Notes: generated by a model from the letters alone, not told the origin. A stretch of DNA of 64,000 bases from Nostoc sp. UHCC 0302 (GCF_038096175.1 NZ_CP151099.1:374501-438500), one strand, 5' to 3'. Counted from the first letter of the stretch, positions 18,311-27,471 are shown. Numbers and translations are program-made.

Positions 18311-18889
18311 TTAATTAGCTACATCTAATTGAATTTCATAACCTAAACGTTTAGGTAACGAAATCTTATAAACATCGCCTTGATTCATTTCATCTGGAGT
18401 TTTCATTTGACTTAAAGCAGCGACGACTTCATCAGAATTAGCTGTCAAGATTACAACCGGGCGATCGCACGCTATGGGAAAATCATGCCAAGAGCCAAGA
18501 TGCAGCAACAATCCATAACCAGCCGGAAACCGCAGCGCTTTAACTTGATTTAAATCTGGCAAGTTTTCGTTATGTTCATGATTTGGCGGAGCCATCACCA
18601 TAATAAATGGTGCTTGTCCTAAGCCGATAAACATTTGAGTCATGTGCATATGGCGTTCTAACCAAAGAATCGGCGGATATCCTGGCATAATTTTTGCTGT
18701 TCTAAAAGTTGCCGTTCCCCGGTAGGTAAAGTCAATATTTTCGCCTTCTATGACTCTTCCTTGATAAAAAGGAATTCCTAATCCTGGTTTGCTGACATCA
18801 TCGCCTAATAAATATCCATAAGGTTTGATGTTTTCTGAGTCGGCATCAATTACAGGGATTTTTAAAATTTGGGTTTGTGAATTTTTCAT
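18311..18889 (-). CDS. AllA-like (ureidoglycolate lyase family) cupin protein
   Basis: A 192-residue protein with the AllA pattern: ADSENIKPYGYLLGDD at the start, ERHMHMTQMFIGLGQAPFIMV in the middle and LRFPAGYGLLLHLGSWHDFP near the end. The His residues of ERHMHM and SWHD are good ligand candidates. It is at the head of the XDH gene group, so it probably acts on a late ureide of purine breakdown. It is only distantly similar to the AllA-like protein at 11047-11541, so the two may have different substrates. Confidence 0.75.
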   Translation of the reverse strand: MKNSQTQILKIPVIDADSENIKPYGYLLGDDVSKPGLGIPFYQGRVIEGENIDFTYRGTATFRTAKIMPGYPPILWLERHMHMTQMFIGLGQAPFIMVMAPPNHEHNENLPDLNQVKALRFPAGYGLLLHLGSWHDFPIACDRPVVILTANSDEVVAALSQMKTPDEMNQGDVYKISLPKRLGYEIQLDVAN

Positions 18890-18917
18890 AGTTTAAACAT
18901 AGCCGTCATACATTACT

Positions 18918-19262
18918 AATGTATCGGCTAACAATGCCAATGTAATCTGTACAGACACGATTAATCGCGTCTCTACTCTGAGCATTATTAATGTAACGGC
19001 TAACAATGCTAATGTAACGACTGACAATGCTAATGTAACGGCTAACAATGTCAATGTAACGACTGACAATGCCAATGTGACAACTAACAATGCCAATGTA
19101 ACGGCTAACAATGCCAATGTAACGGCTAACAATGCCAATGTAACGGCTAACAATGCCAATGTAACGACTGACAATGCCAATGTATTGGCTGACAATGCCA
19201 ATGTAACCTGTACAGACGCGATTCATCGCGTCTCTACCCTGGACAATGCCAACGTAACGACT
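18918..19262. repeat. 21-bp tandem repeat array, about 14 units
   Basis: Units of the type AATGTAACGGCTAACAATGCC begin at 18918, 18939, 18990, 19011, 19032, 19053, 19074, 19095, 19116, 19137, 19158, 19179, 19200 and 19250. Two palindromic blocks of about 30 bp (GACACGATTAATCGCGTCTC and GACGCGATTCATCGCGTCTC) interrupt the array. Because 21 is a multiple of three, several frames stay open on both strands, giving NANVTAN or ALLAVTL heptads. I consider these frames non-coding. The array lies just upstream of the AllA-like gene. Confidence 0.88.
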
Positions 19263-19271
19263 GAACAATGC

Positions 19272-19448
19272 CTACGAATTGCTATCAGCAGACCCAACCA
19301 AACTATGAATTGCTTGCACTAAAATGCTTGGCTCTATTGGCTTAGAGACGTGTTGCTGAAACCCTGCTTTTATTGCCTGTTGCTGATTCATCTCACCAGC
19401 ATAGGCAGTTAAAGCGATCGCTTTTATCTGCTTACCGTACGGCAACAA
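19272..19448 (-). pseudogene. Severed 3' end of the hybrid histidine kinase gene
   Basis: This stretch encodes the missing C-terminal half of a receiver domain: IKAIALTAYAGEMNQQQ with the conserved Thr, then GFQQHVSKPIEP with the switch Lys, ending in TAG. Removing the insertion sequence and one copy of the 10-bp duplication joins it in frame with the kinase 24017-21057 (reading VRALLPYGKQIKAIALTAYA across the joint). The intact gene would code for 1038 residues. The fragment has no start of its own and is presumably untranslated. Confidence 0.92.
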
Positions 19449-19458
19449 GGCTCTGACC
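19449..19458. repeat. Target-site duplication, left copy
   Basis: GGCTCTGACC at 19449-19458 is repeated at 21078-21087 immediately outside the two ends of the insertion sequence. Confidence 0.92.
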
Positions 19459-21077
19459 CATCGGTGAGAGGTTAGAATAAAGTAAATTTTGTCAATCAGT
19501 TAAAATACTCAAAAAAACTTTAATGAAAATGATAATCGTGCGTGGGGGAGGGGAAGGAGGCGAGCGACACTCGCCTCCTTCCTCTCTATTTGATTATCAT
19601 TATCTATAAGTTTTTAACGGCTAAAATGTGAGGCAAAAAAGTATTGTAACGAGAGAATAAATTTTTCAAAAGTGAGTTTCATTATTATTGTAAATTCAGT
19701 AATCAAATGCGGTAATGAAAAGTGCTTGTTGACTACTATGCCCAAAGCTGCAAAACGAAACTCCGACCACGCGCAAAAGCATAATACTCCTACCATAGAT
19801 AATGAAGCGATTGCGTCGCATTTAGAAGAGTTACTAACTCCAGCTATCTTTGCTCAACAAAAATACTATAAGCAGTTAGGTTTACGAGATAGAATTATCA
19901 ACCTATCCTTCATGGTAGCAGCAGTATTAACTTTATTGTGGCGACAAGTTCCTGGAGTTCAAGAATTAACAAGGCTTTTAGCAAGAGAAGATTTATTGTG
20001 GTGTCGTTCTAGAATAATTGCTCAACAATCTCTTTCTGAAAGATTTTTAGTATTCCCATCTGAATTATTTGAGCGAGTATTTAAAGATTTACTACCTCAG
20101 TTACAACTTAATTGGCAACGACGGCTGAAGCGACCACTTCCTGATAGTGTTAAATTTGCACTTCTTAATTTTGAACGAATTTGGATAGCTGACGGGTCTA
20201 CATTAGAAGCCTTATTCCGAAAGCTAAAAAGCCTAGAAGACTTGAAAACAGGTCAATTAGCAGGAAAGATTTGTACAGTTATTGATTTAGTCAATCGCTT
20301 ACCTATTGAAGTTTGGTTTCACACTAATCCTGCTGCATCAGAAACTAACTTTGAAGCTCCATTGCTGAAACTACTACCTGCTAAAACTCTGATCTTACTT
20401 GATAGAGGTTTTTATCATTTCCACTTTTTACAACAACTCATTAACCAAGAAGTTCATTTTATTACTCGTTTAAAAGCCAAAGCATCTATTAAGTACTTAA
20501 AAATTTTCAGCTATGACCATTCAGTTAAAGACCGATTGATTCAACTTGGAACTGTTCGTCGTGGTGCACCAGTGCTTACTTTACGTTTAATAGAAATTAA
20601 GGTTGGTAAAACTAGCTATTCTTATATTACTTCTGTCCTCGACCCACAAATCTTACCTCCTTACGTTGTCGCAGATTTATATCGCCGAAGATGGAGAGTT
20701 GAAGAAGCTTTTTACGTGGTCAAGCGTTTATTGGGACTGTCATATTTATGGACTGGTTCTATTAATGGTGTGAAGTTACAAGTGTGGGCAACTTGGCTCT
20801 TTTATGCAGTATTGGTTGACTTGGGAGATGCGGTTGCAGACGAATTATCTTTGCCATTTGACCGCATTTCTTTAGAGATGATTTTTCGTGGTTTATATCA
20901 TTTTAGTGTCGCCTATGATAAAGGTAAGGCGGATGACCCAATTAAGTACTTCGCTGCCAAAGAAAATCAAGATTTAGGAGTAGTTAAAGCCCTGCGAAAA
21001 CCAGTCTCCAAGCTGGATTTATCGCCTTTTCCCGCACCCTCTTGACAAAAGTGCAATCACTCTAACCTCTCACTGAT
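19459..21077 (+). mobile_element. IS4-type insertion sequence, 1619 bp
   Basis: The ends are imperfect inverted repeats: ATCGGTGAGAGGTTAGA at the left (from 19460) and ATCAGTGAGAGGTTAGA read inward from the right end, one mismatch in 17. A 10-bp target duplication flanks it. It carries one transposase gene. Between the left end and that gene is a nested hairpin: AATGATAATC (19528-19537) pairs with GATTATCATT (19592-19601), and GAAGGAGGCGAG (19553-19564) pairs with CTCGCCTCCTTC (19570-19581). It looks complete and relatively recent. Confidence 0.93.
19738..21045 (+). CDS. IS4-family transposase (DDE)
   Basis: A protein of about 435 residues when started at the ATG at 19738 (MPKAAKRNSDHAQ); an in-frame GTG at 19672 would add 22 residues. 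DDE residues are visible: Asp in RIWIADGSTLE, Asp in LILLDRGFYHF, and Glu in YRRRWRVEEAFYVVKRLLG, which is the IS4-type Y-R-E-K signature. The frame is uninterrupted, so the enzyme may be active. It ends about 30 bp before the right end of the element. Confidence 0.92.
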   Translation: MPKAAKRNSDHAQKHNTPTIDNEAIASHLEELLTPAIFAQQKYYKQLGLRDRIINLSFMVAAVLTLLWRQVPGVQELTRLLAREDLLWCRSRIIAQQSLSERFLVFPSELFERVFKDLLPQLQLNWQRRLKRPLPDSVKFALLNFERIWIADGSTLEALFRKLKSLEDLKTGQLAGKICTVIDLVNRLPIEVWFHTNPAASETNFEAPLLKLLPAKTLILLDRGFYHFHFLQQLINQEVHFITRLKAKASIKYLKIFSYDHSVKDRLIQLGTVRRGAPVLTLRLIEIKVGKTSYSYITSVLDPQILPPYVVADLYRRRWRVEEAFYVVKRLLGLSYLWTGSINGVKLQVWATWLFYAVLVDLGDAVADELSLPFDRISLEMIFRGLYHFSVAYDKGKADDPIKYFAAKENQDLGVVKALRKPVSKLDLSPFPAPS

Positions 21078-24017
21078 GGCTCTGACCTGCTGTATCAACA
21101 TATAGCCATCTACATCTGGCATTCCAATATCACTGAGCAGCACATCGGGTTGAGACTGAGTAAGAACGCCGAGTGCTTCAGAAGCTGAAGACACGGCTGT
21201 GACAATTGCCCCAGACTGCTCTAGTACAAAAGTAGTCAATTCTCGTGTATCGGTATCATCATCTACTACTAAAATTGTTACATTACTTAAATCTAAAGCC
21301 GAATCAATCGCTTTGTTGCCTTGATTTTCTGGTGACTGAGTGGACATTAACGGTAGCCGAATTGTAAAAGTTGCTCCTTGCCCAACACCTAGACTTTCTG
21401 CTTCAATTGTGCCACCATGCAACTCGACCAAGTGACGCGCGATCGCCAACCCTAGTCCCAGTCCCCCGAAATTTCTTGTGGTTGCCCCATCAGCTTGGCG
21501 GAAGTAATCAAATACGTAGGGAAGAAAATCAGGAGTAATACCTTTGCCCGTATCGCTGACAGTAATTTGAGCATGAGAGCCAAGTTGCTCTAAAGAAATG
21601 TTCACCTGTCCCCCTTCAGGCGTGAACTTCACAGCGTTCGAGAGCAGATTCCAAATCACTTGTTGCAAACGAGTTACATCACCCGCAACCTTACCATCCT
21701 TGGCTTTCAGGGCTGCCTGCAACTTGATTGACTTGGCATTGGCTGCCAGCCGCACTGTTTCCATCGCTCCTTGTATTGTGGCTGCAAGATTGACCGGAGC
21801 GACATTCAGGCTGAGTTTACCCCGAAGAATTCGGGAAACATCTAAAAGATCGTCAATCAGTTCCGATTGCAACTGGGCATTGCGTTGAATAGTAGCTAGA
21901 GCTTTTGCTTTCTTTGCTTCATCTAGCTTGTTACTCAGAAGTAGACTAGACCAACCCAGAATTGGATTCAGAGGCGATCGCAATTCGTGTGACAGTACTG
22001 CTAAAAACTCATCTTTAACGCGGTTTGCAGCTTCAGCTTCTTCTCGCAATGCTTCTGCTGCTGAGCGTGCTTGCTGTTCTGCTTCATATAACTGGGCATT
22101 TTCAACTGCGATCGATGCCATTTGTGCTAACTGCACGAGGATGGCTTCATCTGCTGCCGTAAACTCACCTTCGTATTTATCTGAAAGCTGGATCAAACCA
22201 ATGTTCTGTCCGTTTCGCCCTCTTAGGGGCGCTGCCAGCCAGCCCCTCAAAGGAGGGTGATTCTTTGCTTCCTTGCCAAAACCTTGCCAACGGGGATGAA
22301 GTTCTAGTTCGGCTTGTGTCATCCGCATCGGGCGATTCAGACCACACACATAGGCGTAGATTCCCGACCCATCTGGCTTTTCATCGTAGTCTCGCCACTG
22401 GGCGTACTTATCAGATAGGTGTATGGTGTTAATTGCCTGTCCCCAGTTTTGGTCAATGCTCATACTGGTGACGCACTGGTGAACGCCAATGATTGATGCT
22501 GCCTGCTCGTTAATTACTTGCAAGACTTGTTCAACAGAAAGGGCAGAATTAATTGCCAGCGCAGCTGTTGTCAATCCCTGCAATTGGTTGGCATAGTGGC
22601 GTTCACGGGCAAGGAGATATTCACGCTCCAGTTCGGCTTGCCTGCGGGCGGTGATATCACGAGAGATGCATAACAACCGTTCAACTTGCCCATCAGTTCC
22701 CTTAATCGGACTAACTTTGTTATCCCACCACTTCGGCTCGCCTGTTAGAGTTGGACGATAGCCTTGAAAAGTGCAGACTTTACCTGCTTTGGCATTATCG
22801 ATTGCCTTCAATGCGGCTTGCCCATCGGCTCCTTGCCAAAACTCGACCCATGAACGGCTGAGGAATGGCCTAATGTCATGGATGCCAAGCAACGCCTGAC
22901 CTCCAGGACTCATGTACAGGATTTTCCCTGACAAATCCAACACTTTTATGCAGTCGTCGCTACTGTCAAGGATCTGCCGATTGAAATCCTGACTTTGGCT
23001 CAACGCTGCTTCTGCTCGTTTGTGATTCGTAATGTCAATCAGTAACCCATCCCACACGTTTCTTTCTGCCGTTCGCACAGCACGGGAACTGCCATGAATC
23101 CATTTGAGTTTACCCGATGGCGTGATTATCCGACCCTTCCACCGCCAAGGTAGGAAGTTCTGGATAGCATGAGTCATGGACGTTTTAAATGATGGTAAAT
23201 CTTCTGGATGAACTAATTTTATAAAGGAATCAGCATCCTGGAGAATTGTTTCAGGCTCTAATTCCAGCAGTTCACGGGAAGCAGAATTCACAAAGGTAAA
23301 CCGATGGGGGCTATCCGTGCTGGGTAAGTAACGATAAACCATACCTGGTACATTTGCAACCAGTGCCTCAAACTGAGTTTGGCTGTGGTGGAGTGCTGCA
23401 CGAGTCGCTTGCTCGTGGCTTCGAGCTTCAAGAGCCGTTTGATGCAGATGGATACTTTGTAAAGCAGAGGCTGTAAAGCCTGCCAAATTGCTAATTACCC
23501 GCTGATCTTCAGCATCAAACTGTCGCGCCTCATTATGCGACAGAATCCAAAGAGTGCCTAATGGTTGATTGTTTATAAACAGCGGAATCAGCAATCCCTC
23601 AACAATAGGGAACTGCGGATGGTGCAGATAGGTGAAATAGCGTTCTGGATGAGCATAAAGTTGCGGTTGCCCAGATTGAACTGTGGTGCTACAGGGACTA
23701 AAATTACCTGGGGTAGTGCTTTGCTCTAAAAACTTTAATGCGCCTGCGATCGCAACCCTGCGAAACGCCGATTCGCCATTGGGCGCTGTTTCCAGCAAGC
23801 TCACCCCAGCGCTATCGGCTCGACATAAATCGACTGCAATCCTAACAAGGGTTTTGAGTGTGGATTGCGGATCATTGATGAGTTGTTGGGCGAGAGTGTG
23901 GAGAGCTTGGTTTTCAGCCGCTAAATCTGGCTGTCTCGCTGGACGACTAGCCAGTGCTTCTGTGATCAAGACATCCGCTTCCATGAATGCCTGAGTAATT
24001 TTTTGGGGTAAACACAT
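21057..24017 (-). CDS. Hybrid sensor histidine kinase, receiver truncated by the IS
   Basis: A 986-residue cytoplasmic sensor kinase. Domains: GAF (about 50-195), PAS (212-335), PAS with PAC (345-460), GAF (490-645), HisKA with His677 in FLAVLSHELRSP, HATPase (777-890) with NLLSNAVKF, DTGKGI and GLGLGLAIA, and a receiver from 914. The receiver keeps its acidic cluster (VVDDD) and Asp963 (LLSDIGMP) but stops after Ala980; the last six residues (ISERLE) are read from the insertion sequence. The conserved Thr and Lys are stranded at 19272-19448. Kinase activity may persist, but the receiver cannot fold normally. No membrane segments are seen, so the signal is intracellular or light. Confidence 0.93.
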   Translation of the reverse strand: MCLPQKITQAFMEADVLITEALASRPARQPDLAAENQALHTLAQQLINDPQSTLKTLVRIAVDLCRADSAGVSLLETAPNGESAFRRVAIAGALKFLEQSTTPGNFSPCSTTVQSGQPQLYAHPERYFTYLHHPQFPIVEGLLIPLFINNQPLGTLWILSHNEARQFDAEDQRVISNLAGFTASALQSIHLHQTALEARSHEQATRAALHHSQTQFEALVANVPGMVYRYLPSTDSPHRFTFVNSASRELLELEPETILQDADSFIKLVHPEDLPSFKTSMTHAIQNFLPWRWKGRIITPSGKLKWIHGSSRAVRTAERNVWDGLLIDITNHKRAEAALSQSQDFNRQILDSSDDCIKVLDLSGKILYMSPGGQALLGIHDIRPFLSRSWVEFWQGADGQAALKAIDNAKAGKVCTFQGYRPTLTGEPKWWDNKVSPIKGTDGQVERLLCISRDITARRQAELEREYLLARERHYANQLQGLTTAALAINSALSVEQVLQVINEQAASIIGVHQCVTSMSIDQNWGQAINTIHLSDKYAQWRDYDEKPDGSGIYAYVCGLNRPMRMTQAELELHPRWQGFGKEAKNHPPLRGWLAAPLRGRNGQNIGLIQLSDKYEGEFTAADEAILVQLAQMASIAVENAQLYEAEQQARSAAEALREEAEAANRVKDEFLAVLSHELRSPLNPILGWSSLLLSNKLDEAKKAKALATIQRNAQLQSELIDDLLDVSRILRGKLSLNVAPVNLAATIQGAMETVRLAANAKSIKLQAALKAKDGKVAGDVTRLQQVIWNLLSNAVKFTPEGGQVNISLEQLGSHAQITVSDTGKGITPDFLPYVFDYFRQADGATTRNFGGLGLGLAIARHLVELHGGTIEAESLGVGQGATFTIRLPLMSTQSPENQGNKAIDSALDLSNVTILVVDDDTDTRELTTFVLEQSGAIVTAVSSASEALGVLTQSQPDVLLSDIGMPDVDGYMLIQQVRAISERLE
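21078..21087. repeat. Target-site duplication, right copy
   Basis: Second copy of GGCTCTGACC, matching 19449-19458; it is part of the kinase coding sequence. Confidence 0.92.
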
Positions 24018-24522
24018 TAGATATACGCAACTCGACTGCCTTTAACTCAAATCAAAACGCTAAGTAATTAATTATTAGACTTATAACAGGTTGAATGCTG
24101 CATCTAGCTAAGAGTAGATAAATTTAATATCCAGCTAATGTCCAGCTTAAGCTACCAGCAATAACTTTTGAAATTCCTCAATTGCTTTAAGATACGCATG
24201 ATAATAATCTCGGCTATCGCCTAACTAATTAAAAGAGCTATAAAGTAGAAGCCATTTTCACTTTTAGTAAGAGCTAGTAAATATAAAAAGCTCATTTTCT
24301 CAAAATATTTTATCTGTTATGGAAAACTTAACTAACTAACTAAAGATGGATGAGACTGGTGCAGAAACTAATCCTTCTGACTGCGGCGGGCGGTTACGCC
24401 ATCGCTTCGCTATCGATGCCTAGTTCAAAGCTAGCAGTCCTTAAATAAGCATTAATGAGAATTAGTTAACAAAACTTAATTATAAAAAGGTAATAGTATT
24501 AAGAATTAATAGTATCTCTTGA
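24018..24522. other. Intergenic region without a supported gene
   Basis: 505 bp of AT-rich DNA between the kinase and the PuuE-like gene. A short repeat-like GC-rich block (GGCGGGCGGTTACGCC and CATCGCTTCGCTATCGATG) lies near 24383-24420. No other structure is clear. Confidence 0.5.
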
Positions 24523-25380
24523 CTAGCTTAAGTTGCTTGTTGACCATTCATAAATACTTTCACCTGTGGTTAACCAAGTATCAGGTTGTTGTTTAATATG
24601 TAGTAAACATTGTTTTAGATATTTTAATCTCAGCGGTTGACCAACAATAAACGGATGTAAACCAATCGCCATTACTCGCCCTTGCGATTCTCCATCTTGC
24701 CAAAGTTGGTCAAATTGGTCTGTTATTGCTTGAGCAAATTCCGCACCAGAAAAACGGTTACTTAAGCACAAGCTAATATCATTTGCTTCAATAGTATAAG
24801 GAATCGCTAACAAGCGTCCATTGGATACTGGATACCAGTAAGGTTGGTCATCATTTACCCAATCAGCAGTATAAACAATCCCGGCTGAATGCAATAATTC
24901 AAAAGTGGATTCTGTAATTGAAAACCCTGGCGTGAGCCAGCCTTTAGGTGTTTTACCAGTGGCTTCCCGTAGTAAATTTAAAGTTTGAGCAATTATTTTG
25001 ATTTCTGTTTCTTGATCCATCCCACTATGACCAGTGGAATTATTAATTCCATGCGCCATTACTTCCCAACCATATTGCTGTATGGCCGTCATAATTTCGG
25101 GATAAAGTGTACAAATTTCGCCGTTAACTGCTGCTGTTACTGGAATTTCTAACTCTGCAAATAGTTCAAATAGCCGCCAAACTCCAACACGATTACCGTA
25201 ATCTCGCCAACTGTAATTAGCAATTTCTGGATAACTATTTAAATGTGGTTGAATAGCTGTTCCTAGTTTACCAAATGTGAAATGTTCTACATTCATTACC
25301 ACCCATACAGCGACTCTGGCATCATTTGGCAGCTTGAACACCGGACGTTGTGTAATCGGTTGAAAAGATGGAGGATACAT
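24523..25380 (-). CDS. PuuE-like polysaccharide-deacetylase-fold protein (possible allantoinase)
   Basis: A 285-residue NodB-fold protein. The strand that normally carries the first Asp pair reads VWVVMNVEHFTFGK. The second motif is EVMAHGINNSTGHSG, and TPKGWLTPGFSITESTFELL follows. This non-canonical motif set is typical of the PuuE/cytosine-deaminase-like branch, whose best-known member hydrolyses allantoin. It lies between the purine-type transporter genes and the XDH genes, all on the same strand, which supports an allantoinase role. The substrate is not proven; other branch members act on different amides. Confidence 0.75.
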   Translation of the reverse strand: MYPPSFQPITQRPVFKLPNDARVAVWVVMNVEHFTFGKLGTAIQPHLNSYPEIANYSWRDYGNRVGVWRLFELFAELEIPVTAAVNGEICTLYPEIMTAIQQYGWEVMAHGINNSTGHSGMDQETEIKIIAQTLNLLREATGKTPKGWLTPGFSITESTFELLHSAGIVYTADWVNDDQPYWYPVSNGRLLAIPYTIEANDISLCLSNRFSGAEFAQAITDQFDQLWQDGESQGRVMAIGLHPFIVGQPLRLKYLKQCLLHIKQQPDTWLTTGESIYEWSTSNLS

Positions 25381-25384
25381 TATT

Positions 25385-25418
25385 TAATTCGTAATTCGTA
25401 ATTCGTAATTCGTAATCG
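25385..25418. repeat. Short tandem heptamer repeat (TAATTCG)
   Basis: Four copies of TAATTCG plus a partial one, directly upstream of the PuuE-like gene. It is the reverse complement of the heptamer at 17451-17483. Confidence 0.85.
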
Positions 25419-25561
25419 AATGTTAGTTTAAATACAGCGGATTTCAAGTGAATGAAGTACACAATATATAGATAGATATCAAAGTCAGGTATAAAGCCTG
25501 TTTTAATTCCCAATTCTGACTCCTTAATTCTGAATTCTGCTGTATTCAGCCCTCAGCATTG

Positions 25562-26488
25562 TCAATGAGTAGGACGAAAGGGTTCTCCTAATGATGCAGG
25601 TGCGCCTAATTGCATGGGTTTACCATTCCGTGAAATGAACACCAATACTAGGATGGTAGCCAAGTAAGGTAAGGAAGACAACAGATAGGGAGAAATATTC
25701 ACTCCTAGTCCTTGAAGAATTAGCTGTAAGGCACTAACGCCACCAAATAAATATGCACCAAGGAGAATTCTTTCAGGTTTCCAAGTTGCAAAAACAACAA
25801 GTGCGATCGCAATCCATCCTCGTCCTGCTGTCATATTTTCCGCCCATAATGGCGTATACGCAAGAGATAAATAACCCCCCGCTAACCCTGCCATAGCCCC
25901 ACCAAACATCACTGCTAAATAACGCACTCTGCTAACAGGTAAACCTAAAGCATCAGCAGCTTCTGGTGATTCACCGATACTTTGCAATACCAAACCTGCC
26001 CGTGTCTTTCGCAAAAACCACCATACTAGTATTACTAAGACAACTGAGATATACACCACAAAATCTTGCTTAAATACAGCTTCCCCGATCACAGGAATTG
26101 ATTTCAAAACCGGAATATTAATAGGTTGCAATCTGGTAATTGTCTTGCCAATATAACCTGCACCCACAAAAGCACTGAGTCCTGAACCAAAGATACTAAG
26201 GGCTAAACCTGTTGCCACTTGATTGGCAGTTATAGTAATTACTAACAGGGCATGAATCAAAGCGATCGCTATTCCTGATAACAGTGCTATCAACAACCCT
26301 AAGTAAATATTACCTGTGACTGAAGCGGTGATAAAACCAGCCACAGCCCCAACTAGCATCATTCCTTCAACGCCCAGGTTTAACACGCCTGCTTTTTCGG
26401 TGACTAATTCTCCTAGTGCCGCCAAAATTAGAGGTGTAGCTGCCCGTAAAATATCACTGATGACCAAGCTGATAGTTTGGATGTTCAT
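25562..26488 (-). CDS. ABC transporter permease, nucleoside/purine (BMP) type
   Basis: A membrane protein of about 308 residues with 8-9 hydrophobic segments. It has the family marks of the NupQ/YufQ branch: ATPLILAALGELVTEKAGVLNLGVEGMM at the N-terminal region (residues about 15-42) and GESPEAADALGLPVSRVRYLAV as the coupling region. The start is taken as the ATG at 26488 (MNIQTISLV), where family similarity begins; an upstream ATG at 26518 would overlap the deacetylase gene further. It pairs with the permease at 28530-27472 and the ATPase at 30298-28790. Confidence 0.88.
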   Translation of the reverse strand: MNIQTISLVISDILRAATPLILAALGELVTEKAGVLNLGVEGMMLVGAVAGFITASVTGNIYLGLLIALLSGIAIALIHALLVITITANQVATGLALSIFGSGLSAFVGAGYIGKTITRLQPINIPVLKSIPVIGEAVFKQDFVVYISVVLVILVWWFLRKTRAGLVLQSIGESPEAADALGLPVSRVRYLAVMFGGAMAGLAGGYLSLAYTPLWAENMTAGRGWIAIALVVFATWKPERILLGAYLFGGVSALQLILQGLGVNISPYLLSSLPYLATILVLVFISRNGKPMQLGAPASLGEPFRPTH

Positions 26489-27392
26489 CCTGTGGAACTG
26501 TTGGTGAAACTGCCGCATATTGCTCTTCAGATTGCATTGCCAGCAGTTGAGGAATTGTCACAAATCGATAGCCTTTAGCCTTTAGACCAGTGATAATTTC
26601 TGGTAAAGCTTCAACAGATTTGCTACGGTTGCCGCCTCCATCATGCATCAACACAATTGCACCAGGTTTTGCATACTTCAGCACATTTTTGACTAGCATT
26701 GGCACTTGTGGGGAACGACGTTGAGCATCACCCGACTCTTCTGACCACATCATGACAGCATACTTATGATTTTCGGCATATTGGGCTAATCCATTATTCA
26801 GGAATCCACCAGGGGGACGAAATAGAGTAGTTTTTTCTCCTGTAATCTTGTAGATGATGTCTGCTGTGCGCTCAATTTCACTAGCCGCAGTAGCTACATC
26901 CATATGACGATACCAATGATGCCATGTGTGGTTACCAATTACATGACCATCAGCAGCTACTTCCTTGGCAACCTGGGGAAAATATTTCACCATTTGCCCA
27001 ACCATAAAAAATGTCGCTTTAATATTATTTTTCTTCAATATTTCTAAAATCTGTGCCGTGTTTTTCGGGCCAGGGCCATCATCAAAAGATAGGGCGATTA
27101 CTTTCTCATTTGCTTTCAGTTTTGCTTGATAAACAACTGTTCCCTGAAATGCTTTTGGTATTTGATTTGTTTGGTCTGCGAGAGTCATCGCCTGTGCGGA
27201 TGAACTCATCACTTTGTCATGAATTGCTTTAGTGCTTTCGTTTTTTAACTTTGGTATTCCTAATAGATGCTCAAATCCACTACTACTGAAAAGCAGACTG
27301 ATACCTGTAGTAATAGCAGCAGTAATCAATGTAATAGTTACTAATTTCAAAACCATAAATAATTTACGGGTAGACACATTAAATCTCCTCAA
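26454..27392 (-). CDS. Polysaccharide deacetylase (NodB domain), membrane-anchored
   Basis: A 312-residue protein. An N-terminal membrane anchor (about 12-32) is followed by a complete NodB domain: SFDDGPGPKN (catalytic and metal Asp), HTWHH (metal His pair), RPPGG and LMHDG. It probably removes acetyl groups from peptidoglycan or another N-acetylglucosamine polymer outside the cytoplasmic membrane. It sits between the two permease genes of an ABC transporter and overlaps the downstream one, although its task seems unrelated to purine uptake. Confidence 0.87.
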   Translation of the reverse strand: MRRFNVSTRKLFMVLKLVTITLITAAITTGISLLFSSSGFEHLLGIPKLKNESTKAIHDKVMSSSAQAMTLADQTNQIPKAFQGTVVYQAKLKANEKVIALSFDDGPGPKNTAQILEILKKNNIKATFFMVGQMVKYFPQVAKEVAADGHVIGNHTWHHWYRHMDVATAASEIERTADIIYKITGEKTTLFRPPGGFLNNGLAQYAENHKYAVMMWSEESGDAQRRSPQVPMLVKNVLKYAKPGAIVLMHDGGGNRSKSVEALPEIITGLKAKGYRFVTIPQLLAMQSEEQYAAVSPTVPQDEHPNYQLGHQ

Positions 27393-27471
27393 ATATTAGT
27401 CAATGGACAAGAGTCAACAGTCAACAGTTATTATTCTCCCTTGTCCCCCTTTTCTCCGCTCCCCCACTCCC

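Noticed and set aside
18893-19322. Three overlapping long frames (plus and minus strand) in the tandem array
   Set aside because: They are open only because the 21-bp unit has no stop in those frames; heptad products are pure repeat, and no start site is convincing.
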